DNA from: a bacterium
GTDB lineage: Bacteria; SM23-31
DNA: 64,000 nucleotides
Assembly: GCA_028278455.1 (NCBI GenBank)
Contig: JANQEH010000166.1
Span: forward strand, 31,371 to 95,370
Direction: 5' to 3'
In this document: positions 1-6,870 of the stretch, in pieces
How the letters are laid out: every line of letters begins with the position of its first letter
Numbering within the stretch: the first letter of the stretch is position 1
Position numbers and translations under genes: made by a program
The notes under the pieces: generated by a model
What the model saw: only the letters and a program-made list of their open reading frames with translations
Databases searched by the model: none
Told to the model about the DNA's origin: nothing

Positions 1-1
1 A

Positions 2-1093
2 ATGCCCGGGGATAACATTGAGGTTGAGGTAGATTTGGTTGTACTTGCTGCCGGAATGATTCCGAATTCTGCAGATGGAGAGGCTATTAGGGCGCTTGAG
101 GATGCCAAAATAACTGCTGAGAAAGGCGAGACTGATGTTCAAAGGGATGCTGCGAAGGAAAAGATAGCGAAACTCGAAGAACATGAAGGAACCGAGATCC
201 TCAACCTGGGATATCGCCAGGGACCGGATCTACCGACCCTTGAGTATGGATTTCCTGACTCTCATTTCATTTGCTTCCCCTATGAAAGCCGCAGAACGGG
301 AATATACCCAGCCGGGAGTGTCCGCCAACCCATGGACAGTCTCAGCAGTAAAGAAGACGCGGCTGGAGCCGCATTAAAGGCCATCCAGTGTGTTGAGATG
401 ACAGACAGGGGTGAAGCAGTTCACCCTCGGGCCGGTGATAAGTCATACCCCGATTTCTTCATGCAGCGGTGTACTCAGTGCAAAAGATGTACTGAAGAGT
501 GCCCTTTCGGGGTGCTGAACGAAGATGAAAAAGGTACACCGTTGCTGAGCGCAACACGCTGCCGCAGGTGTGGTGTCTGCATGGGTGCATGCCCGGAAAG
601 AATAGTATCTTTTAAAGATTTCTCTGTTAATATGATTGCTTCAATGATCAAGGCTGTCAATGTCCCGGATGAATTCGAGGAAAAACCAAGAATACTGGCA
701 CTGCTATGTGAGAATGATGCCTTTCCGGCGCTCGATCTTGCCGGCCAGCATGGTCTTCAATACAGTCCTTTCGTTCGTGTTATTCCTGTCAGGTGCCTTG
801 GATCTGTAAACAGCATCTGGATATCCGAAGCTATCTCAACAGGATTCGATGGTATTATCCTTATCGGGTGTAAATACGGTGATGACTATCAATGCCATTT
901 CTGCAAGGGAAGTGAACTTGCTTTTGCCCGGGGCGATAATATTCGTGAAAAACTTGAGCAAATGCAGATGGAGAATCAGCGAGTAGAGCTTCATGAATTG
1001 CAGATATCTGATTACGAAAGGATCCCAGAGATATTCAATTCTTTTGCAGAGATGATAGAAGAGATTGGGATGAATCCATTTAAAGGTATGTAG
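2..1093 (+). CDS. qmoB: QmoB-like subunit, C-terminal part (5' truncated by window)
   Basis: Flavin and iron-sulfur subunit of the quinone-interacting membrane-bound oxidoreductase, which exchanges electrons between quinones and APS reductase in sulfate reducers; cytoplasmic. The visible 363 residues begin inside the HdrA-like FAD domain (DLVVLAAGMIPN near residue 11). Two [4Fe-4S] ferredoxin motifs follow at about 157-198 (CTQCKRCTEECP and CRRCGVCMGACPE). An MvhD-like domain follows at about 229-345, with conserved cysteines in ALLCENDA, IPVRCLGS and GCKYGDDYQCHFCKG. This order (HdrA, ferredoxin, MvhD) is that of QmoB or an HdrA-MvhD fusion; the qmoC gene 34 bases downstream favours QmoB. 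The real start lies outside the window, so position 2 is only an internal ATG. QmoA would be expected just upstream but cannot be checked. Confidence 0.85.
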   Translation: MPGDNIEVEVDLVVLAAGMIPNSADGEAIRALEDAKITAEKGETDVQRDAAKEKIAKLEEHEGTEILNLGYRQGPDLPTLEYGFPDSHFICFPYESRRTGIYPAGSVRQPMDSLSSKEDAAGAALKAIQCVEMTDRGEAVHPRAGDKSYPDFFMQRCTQCKRCTEECPFGVLNEDEKGTPLLSATRCRRCGVCMGACPERIVSFKDFSVNMIASMIKAVNVPDEFEEKPRILALLCENDAFPALDLAGQHGLQYSPFVRVIPVRCLGSVNSIWISEAISTGFDGIILIGCKYGDDYQCHFCKGSELAFARGDNIREKLEQMQMENQRVELHELQISDYERIPEIFNSFAEMIEEIGMNPFKGM

Positions 1094-1127
1094 AAAATGA
1101 CTATAAATAGACTGACTAATCATACAA

Positions 1128-2408
1128 ATGCAAATTAAAGAGAATAATATGCAGGATACAGTTGGAGAAAAAACTAAAGAGAGCCCTGAAGCGCCGGTTG
1201 TTGAAGAGAAAGAGATAGCGGTACGTATAGAACCGGATCTCGAGTTTATCCGGGCACTTAGTATGCAGGGTGGTGATCTTTTCAAAAAATGCATGCAGTG
1301 CGGGACCTGTTCGGCAACATGCTCTCTTTCACCGGATTCCAAACCATTCCCTTCCAAGGAGATGGCCTGGGCGGCATGGGGGATGAAAGAAAAATTGCTG
1401 AGAGATCCTGATGTCTGGTTATGCTTTCACTGCAATGACTGTTCGACAAAGTGTCCCCGAGGGGCAAGGCCTGGAGATGTACTCTCAGCCGTAAGGCAGG
1501 AGAGCGTAATCAATCATTCTTTTCCTCGATTTCTTGGAAGAATGGTGAATAAACCTCAATTTATCCCACTCCTTCTTGGTATCCCGGTACTGCTTCTCGG
1601 TCTTGCGCTGTTCCTTAGAGATCCGATCGGAGAAAAGCTCAATCTTTCAAATTTTACCGGAGATAGGATCATCTTCAATTACTCAAATATGTTCCCTCAT
1701 TGGCTAATAAACGGATTTTTCCTGATAATCAGCATGATCGCGCTAATTGCTATTCTAATAGGGATTAAACGATTCTGGAGAGAACTCAGGGCGATGTCTG
1801 GAAGCAATGGAAGAGCGGGTCCGGCAAAAAGCCTGATTTCAAGCGCTCTGGTATCCCTGAAGAATATTCTGATACACAAGAATTTTGACAAATGCACCAC
1901 TGTACATTCACGGTATATCTCTCATATGTTCGTCTTTTTCGGATTCATGGCATTATCCATGGTAACACTTTGGGTTATATCGTCAGGATTCAATCCGTTG
2001 ATCAAGACCGATTTTGTCTATCCTTTCGGATTCTGGAGCCCTTGGAAAGTACTTGCGAATCTTGGAGGACTTGCACTTCTTGGGGGACTAGCATTGATGA
2101 TAAGAGACCGCTTTCGAGATAATGAACATACTTCGACAGGATCTTATTTCGACTGGACATTAATCTCAACATTGTTAATAGTAACAATAACGGGATTTAT
2201 TACTGAGATCCTGCATTACGTACGGCTCGAGCCCCACAGGCATTTAGTTTATTTCGCGCATCTGGTATTTATCTGCGCCCTTATCCTGTATCTGCCTTAT
2301 TCAAAGTTTGCGCATCTGGTATATAGAACTGTAGCAATGATATACGCAGAATACAGCGGAAGAAATGTAGCGTCTTTGAGATCAAAAGAGATACAATATT
2401 CAGGTTAG
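1128..2408 (+). CDS. qmoC: QmoC-like HdrC/cytochrome b membrane subunit
   Basis: Membrane subunit of Qmo that connects the quinone pool to the flavin/Fe-S subunits. The N-terminal soluble half is HdrC-like, with two [4Fe-4S] motifs (CMQCGTCSATC near residue 55 and CFHCNDCSTKCP near 100). The C-terminal half has about six membrane helices of the NarI/cytochrome b type, with histidines suitable for haem b. The 426-residue length fits fused HdrC-NarI QmoC proteins. It follows qmoB by 34 bases and is followed 8 bases later by dsrJ, so one operon is likely. ATG 1149 (residue 8) is a possible alternative start; neither start has a strong Shine-Dalgarno sequence. Confidence 0.88.
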   Translation: MQIKENNMQDTVGEKTKESPEAPVVEEKEIAVRIEPDLEFIRALSMQGGDLFKKCMQCGTCSATCSLSPDSKPFPSKEMAWAAWGMKEKLLRDPDVWLCFHCNDCSTKCPRGARPGDVLSAVRQESVINHSFPRFLGRMVNKPQFIPLLLGIPVLLLGLALFLRDPIGEKLNLSNFTGDRIIFNYSNMFPHWLINGFFLIISMIALIAILIGIKRFWRELRAMSGSNGRAGPAKSLISSALVSLKNILIHKNFDKCTTVHSRYISHMFVFFGFMALSMVTLWVISSGFNPLIKTDFVYPFGFWSPWKVLANLGGLALLGGLALMIRDRFRDNEHTSTGSYFDWTLISTLLIVTITGFITEILHYVRLEPHRHLVYFAHLVFICALILYLPYSKFAHLVYRTVAMIYAEYSGRNVASLRSKEIQYSG

Positions 2409-2416
2409 GAGTAAAT

Positions 2417-2791
2417 ATGCGCTCAAAGGATATACTAAATAACAAACCGTCGGCCGCTGTGGCGGCTATCCCGATTACAATCATTTTACTCCCTGTACTC
2501 TATAGCATCTTTACTTTTGCGTTTGCACAGGAAAAAAAGGGTACAGAGCAGTTTCTGGAAATGCCTGATGCTGTTTATACAAAATGCGTTAGGGATACCG
2601 AATATATGAGGCATAACCACTGGGTGCTTTTAAGAGTAGTCAGAGAGGATGTTGTACGCTATGGAAAGAGAGGAGAGATCAGCCTGAAAAGGTGTGGTGA
2701 ATGCCATACAAGCAGAGAAAAATTCTGCAAAAAATGCCATGATGCAGTAAGCATGAAACCTGATTGCTATGGTTGTCACTATTATCCTTAA
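2417..2791 (+). CDS. dsrJ: DsrJ-like triheme cytochrome c
   Basis: Periplasmic, membrane-anchored triheme cytochrome of the DsrMKJOP complex. An N-terminal hydrophobic signal/anchor (residues about 13-36) is followed by three CxxCH haem motifs near the C terminus: CGECH, CKKCH and CYGCH. The upstream block KCVRDTEYMRHNHWVLL matches the conserved DsrJ segment whose cysteine (here C57) is known in the family as an unusual axial haem ligand. At 124 residues it is the usual length. An AGGAG ribosome site sits 8 bases before the ATG. It lies between qmoC and dsrO. The general class of small triheme cytochromes is certain; DsrJ is preferred because of the CVRD-MRHNH block and the dsrOP neighbours. 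Confidence 0.88.
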   Translation: MRSKDILNNKPSAAVAAIPITIILLPVLYSIFTFAFAQEKKGTEQFLEMPDAVYTKCVRDTEYMRHNHWVLLRVVREDVVRYGKRGEISLKRCGECHTSREKFCKKCHDAVSMKPDCYGCHYYP

Positions 2792-2816
2792 AATCCTAAT
2801 CTAAGGCAGGTTTAGA

Positions 2817-3557
2817 ATGGATAGAAGAGATTTTTTTAAAATTGCAGGAGGTACGATTCTGGCAGGAACTTCAGGAGTTTACGCTATTAGGCGCTTGACA
2901 GGTTCTATCCCCGGTAGTACCGTTGCGGACAGTCCCTTGACCGGTAAGAAATGGGGGATGGTTATCGACCTCAGTAAATGCGTTGAAGACTGCACAGCAT
3001 GCCTTGATGCCTGCAGATACGAGAATAATGTAGCTTTTCATCAAGATGAGAGATGGGATGTGCATTGGATCAGGAAAATCAGGCTTGAAAGTAAAATCGG
3101 TACAACTTCAACTGAAAAATCTGTGATCCTGCTGTGCAACCACTGTGAAAAACCACCGTGTGCCCAGGTCTGCCCGGTTCAGGCAACTTATAAACGCGAA
3201 GATGGAATAGTTGTCGTTGACCATCACAGATGCATAGGATGCAGATACTGTATGATAGCCTGCCCCTATAATGCAAGGTATTTTAACTTCAAAGACAAAG
3301 AGGATTGGTCCAATACAGACCGGCCAAAACGATCTCACGGGGTTGCTGAAGCGTGTAACTTATGTGCACACCGAATTGACTTAGGTGAGTTGCCGGCATG
3401 TGTTGAGGCATGCAGTAATGTTGGTGAAGGAGCAATAATGGTAGGAGACATGAACGATTCCGGGAGCGAAGTTGCAAAGATCATAATGGCTGAAGCTGTC
3501 AAAAGACTTAAGGAAGACCTGGGCACCGAGCCGAAAGTATACTATCTCGGCTTATAA
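2817..3557 (+). CDS. dsrO: DsrO-like periplasmic ferredoxin (Tat-exported)
   Basis: Iron-sulfur subunit that wires the periplasmic cytochrome to the NrfD-type membrane subunit. A twin-arginine signal opens the protein (DRRDFFKIAGG), so it should be exported folded by Tat. Four cysteine groups for [4Fe-4S] clusters are visible: CVEDCTACLDAC, CNHCEKPPCAQVCP, CIGCRYCMIACP and CNLCAHR...CVEACS. This is the HybA/NrfC/DsrO arrangement. At 246 residues it is of normal length. It is 25 bases after dsrJ and 24 before dsrP, which fixes its identity within this ferredoxin family. Confidence 0.88.
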   Translation: MDRRDFFKIAGGTILAGTSGVYAIRRLTGSIPGSTVADSPLTGKKWGMVIDLSKCVEDCTACLDACRYENNVAFHQDERWDVHWIRKIRLESKIGTTSTEKSVILLCNHCEKPPCAQVCPVQATYKREDGIVVVDHHRCIGCRYCMIACPYNARYFNFKDKEDWSNTDRPKRSHGVAEACNLCAHRIDLGELPACVEACSNVGEGAIMVGDMNDSGSEVAKIIMAEAVKRLKEDLGTEPKVYYLGL

Positions 3558-3581
3558 TTAACGGCAATAATGGGGTAATCC

Positions 3582-4769
3582 ATGGAAATAAAATTCGAGA
3601 GTTTAGACGGGAGTTCATTCGAATATCGTGTAATGATGATCATATTTGCATTTTTTTCGGTAGTGGGACTTCTGGCAACATGGTGGGTGATCGAAAAAGG
3701 AATATGGGTAACGGGAATGTATACGCGTGTTCCCTGGGGGTTGCAGATAGTTATGGCAGTATACTATATAGGGCTTTCAGCAGGATCTCTGGTAATCTCC
3801 GGTCTATATGGGGTTTTCGGGAAGGCTGAATACAAACCATTTGCAAGGATAGCCGTTTATGTGGCGATGCTGTTCCTTATTGCAGGTCTACTTTCGATCC
3901 TGACAGACCAGGGAAGAATGGACAGAGTGTTTGTTGAACCTTTCGTTCATTTTAACCTTCAGTCTATGTTTTCGATTAATCCGATTTTATATATAGGCCA
4001 TATTCTAATTTGTATTGTATATCTGTGGGCGCTATTCTGTGAAAAGAAAACTCTTACAAAGGTTATTGCAACTCTTGCGTTCGGATGGGCGTTCTGCGTA
4101 CACAGTGGAACAGGTGCTATTTTCGGATTTGGTGCGAGGGTATTATACGAATCGCCTTTGCTCCCGGCAAGTTTTGTCGCAGCTGCTATGGCATCCGGAA
4201 CTGCATTGATGATCCTTTTAATAGTAACCCTCTTTAAAATTACAAAACGGCATCTCGATGATGAATTGATTATCTGGTTAGGCAGGTTCCTTGCGATCTG
4301 TGTTCTGGTAGTAGTATATTTTCTTGCGGTAGAAAATGCTTACAGGGCATACGTTGTTGAACTCCGACATGCAGCTGTCTATTATCTGTTCGGCGGAATT
4401 CACAGCCTCTTATTCTGGATAGGCCTGATCTTTATCGGTTGTATAATTCCTATGTTCATCCTATTCCGCAAGAAAACAGGGAAATCGATACGCTGGATAG
4501 TTTTAGCTTCCAGTCTGGTTATCTTCGGTGTGTTGTGTGAAAGATATGTTATTGTGATACCGGGACTGACAAATCCGCCTGAGCTGTTTCCTGGTATGGA
4601 GATTACTTTTTCTGCAATACAGGAAGGATTTGCATCATATACTATAAGCTTTCTGGAAGTACTGCAGGCTGTAGGTGTTTTTGGTATTATCGGTTTTCTA
4701 TTCGGTTTGGGATTAAAATTGTTCAAGCTGCTGCCAACAGAGGCAAGGATCCTGGATCCAAATATATAG
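3582..4769 (+). CDS. dsrP: DsrP-like NrfD-family integral membrane subunit
   Basis: Polytopic quinone-binding subunit of the NrfD/PsrC/DsrP family, with about ten membrane helices and no soluble domain. In the family it exchanges electrons between menaquinone and the DsrO/DsrJ periplasmic module. The 395-residue length and hydrophobic pattern (starting near FAFFSVVGLLATWWVI, ending near FGLGLKLFKLL) fit DsrP. It is the last gene of the electron-transfer operon; the next gene, a kinase, is 80 bases on. dsrM and dsrK are not between qmoC and dsrJ, where a dsrMKJOP operon would have them. Confidence 0.85.
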   Translation: MEIKFESLDGSSFEYRVMMIIFAFFSVVGLLATWWVIEKGIWVTGMYTRVPWGLQIVMAVYYIGLSAGSLVISGLYGVFGKAEYKPFARIAVYVAMLFLIAGLLSILTDQGRMDRVFVEPFVHFNLQSMFSINPILYIGHILICIVYLWALFCEKKTLTKVIATLAFGWAFCVHSGTGAIFGFGARVLYESPLLPASFVAAAMASGTALMILLIVTLFKITKRHLDDELIIWLGRFLAICVLVVVYFLAVENAYRAYVVELRHAAVYYLFGGIHSLLFWIGLIFIGCIIPMFILFRKKTGKSIRWIVLASSLVIFGVLCERYVIVIPGLTNPPELFPGMEITFSAIQEGFASYTISFLEVLQAVGVFGIIGFLFGLGLKLFKLLPTEARILDPNI

Positions 4770-4849
4770 GCGGGGCAAACTGAACGGCGCGAAATAGTAT
4801 ATTTGCTTAGATATAAATGAACGTTATGTAATCAAAAACTCAGGCTGTT

Positions 4850-6316
4850 ATGCTGAAACGAGTTCCATTTTACTGGAAACTTACAATTGCTTTCGCATTT
4901 GTTATTATGCTGATCCTTATGATCGATATATCACTTGAAAGGATCAGTGAGGTGAAACTAAGGTTCTTTTTGATCATAGCAGTGACTGTAATTCTCAGTT
5001 CAATTTCAGCATGGATGATTGTCCGTCTTACGGTCAGGCCTTCATTGAGTAAACTCGCTCAGGGAATGGATAAACTGGCAAAGAAGAGATTTGACGTCAG
5101 GCTCAATGAAAATGATAAGGATGAATTCGGACATATTTTTTCTTCTTTCAACGTCATGGCTGTTCTGATATCCTCATATCAGACAGAGTTGGTAAGGGCA
5201 AAGGATTTTCTTAACAGTATTCTTGAAAGCACTGCTGATATAATTATTTCCGTTAATGCACGAAAAGAGATATTGACTTTCAATTCAGGGGCTGAGAAAG
5301 CTCTTGGATATATGCGCGAAGAAGTTATCGGGAAACCTATTGAAATGATATTCGCAGATCCCGAAGAAAGGGAGGTGGCGATAAAGAGACTGAAATACGG
5401 GGATAACGTTGTGAATTTTGAAACGAAGTTTCTGACAAAAAGCGGTGAAGTAAAGGATGTGCTGTTAACTCTAACACTGATGCGCCATGCAGAGGGGACT
5501 TTCGTTGGTACATTTGGAATAAGCAAGGATATAACGGAGATGAAACGCCTGCAGAATCAGCTTATCCAGAGTCAACGTCTATCTGCTATCGGTGAAGTCT
5601 TTATCGGTATCCAGCATTCTATGAAGAACATGCTGAATACCTGTAAGGGAGGGGCTTACATGGTCAGGACGGGATTGGCAAAGGATAAAAGGGAGATGTT
5701 TGAAGAAGGGTGGGAAATAGTGCAGATTGGAATCGACCGCATGTCAGACCTCTCAAAAGATCTTCTGAAATATGTTAAGGACTGGAAACCGAAGCTCGAA
5801 CCGGTCGACCTGTCAAAAGTATTATCAGATATTGATACTGAGATCAGAAAAAGCGCAAAAGACAAGGGAATAGAATTCCATCTTGATATTGCAAAAGAAC
5901 TGCCGGAGATCCCCTGTGACGCGCCGATGATCCATTCTGTTATGATGGATATCGTATCAAATGCTGTAGATGCATGTTTCTGGAAAGATTATTCTGATTT
6001 GGAAAAACCTAATGTATGTGTCAAGGCATACCTCAGGAATGGCCGGGACAAAGCTGTACTTGAAGTTGCAGATAATGGATGTGGTATGACAGAGGAAGTG
6101 AAGAAGAAAATATTCACACCTTTTTTTAGTACAAAAAGTAAGGCGGGGACAGGGCTGGGCTTGTCAATTACTTCAAGAATGATTGAAGTTCATAATGGGA
6201 ATATCGATGTGGAATCTGAACCGGATATGGGAACAGTATTCCGTATCATGCTTCCCATGAATGTTAACCTCAAAAACAAGGAGATTAGTGATGGCAAAGA
6301 AAGTGCTGGTAATTGA
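4850..6316 (+). CDS. HAMP-PAS sensor histidine kinase
   Basis: Membrane sensor kinase. Two helices (about residues 10-27 and 38-58) are joined by only about ten residues, so there is no real periplasmic sensor. A HAMP domain (about 60-112) and a PAS domain (about 118-235, FLNSILESTADIIISVN) follow. The phosphoacceptor histidine is probably in GIQHSMKNMLN. The HATPase_c domain has an N box (DIVSNAVDA), G1 (VADNGCGM) and GTGLGLS. The stimulus is therefore likely membrane-borne or cytoplasmic, read by PAS. The gene overlaps the next receiver gene by 26 bases, so the two are a pair. The position behind the Qmo/Dsr operon suggests redox or sulfur-status sensing, which is inference only. Confidence 0.88.
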   Translation: MLKRVPFYWKLTIAFAFVIMLILMIDISLERISEVKLRFFLIIAVTVILSSISAWMIVRLTVRPSLSKLAQGMDKLAKKRFDVRLNENDKDEFGHIFSSFNVMAVLISSYQTELVRAKDFLNSILESTADIIISVNARKEILTFNSGAEKALGYMREEVIGKPIEMIFADPEEREVAIKRLKYGDNVVNFETKFLTKSGEVKDVLLTLTLMRHAEGTFVGTFGISKDITEMKRLQNQLIQSQRLSAIGEVFIGIQHSMKNMLNTCKGGAYMVRTGLAKDKREMFEEGWEIVQIGIDRMSDLSKDLLKYVKDWKPKLEPVDLSKVLSDIDTEIRKSAKDKGIEFHLDIAKELPEIPCDAPMIHSVMMDIVSNAVDACFWKDYSDLEKPNVCVKAYLRNGRDKAVLEVADNGCGMTEEVKKKIFTPFFSTKSKAGTGLGLSITSRMIEVHNGNIDVESEPDMGTVFRIMLPMNVNLKNKEISDGKESAGN

Positions 6317-6740
6317 CGATGATGAAAACCAGGTGAGATTTTTAACTGTGGCCCTGGAAGAGTCCGGCTATGATGCATTGAAAGCGTATAATGGAAAGGA
6401 TGGACTGGAAATGATCCGGAATGAAAGACCGGATCTTGTCCTGCTGGACCTTATGATGCCCAAGAAAACAGGCTTTACCCTGTTTCATCAGCTTCGCAAG
6501 GATGATGAATACAAAGATCTGCCTGTTATTATGCTTAGCGGTGTTGCTGAAGTGCTGGAAGATCTTGATTCTTCTAGTGATGATACTCATGCAAGGCCAT
6601 ATGACAGCTTGCGCGAGGCGATGAGGGATAAGATCAGAAATATGAAAGGTGATGGCCTTCTTAAACCGGAAATGTTCATTGATAAACCGATCGATCCTGA
6701 ATTAGTGGTCGACAAGGTCAGAGAACTTATCGGAAACTGA
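6291..6740 (+). CDS. Single-domain response regulator with C-terminal insertion
   Basis: Receiver-only regulator, 149 residues. The acidic pocket is VLVIDDDEN, the phosphoacceptor is D53 in LVLLDLMMP, the switch serine is in MLSGVAE, and the conserved lysine is K132 in IDKPIDP. About 30 extra charged residues (around 90-125) separate the serine and lysine sites, where ordinary receivers have about 20 in total. No DNA-binding domain is present, so output must be through a partner protein or phosphorelay. The ORF track starts at 6261, but ATG 6291 is preferred: it has an AAGGAG site just upstream and begins exactly at the receiver fold. It overlaps the kinase gene and is translationally coupled to it. 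Confidence 0.88.
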   Translation: MAKKVLVIDDDENQVRFLTVALEESGYDALKAYNGKDGLEMIRNERPDLVLLDLMMPKKTGFTLFHQLRKDDEYKDLPVIMLSGVAEVLEDLDSSSDDTHARPYDSLREAMRDKIRNMKGDGLLKPEMFIDKPIDPELVVDKVRELIGN

Positions 6741-6870
6741 TTGCCGGAATCAAGATTTGGTGTATTATGGCCTGATTACTTATTGAAGAATTATATAACT
6801 AATGAAAACCTGTCTGGATACGGACTTTGGAAATGCTTCCGGATTGAGGAAATATTGTATTCACTATGGA

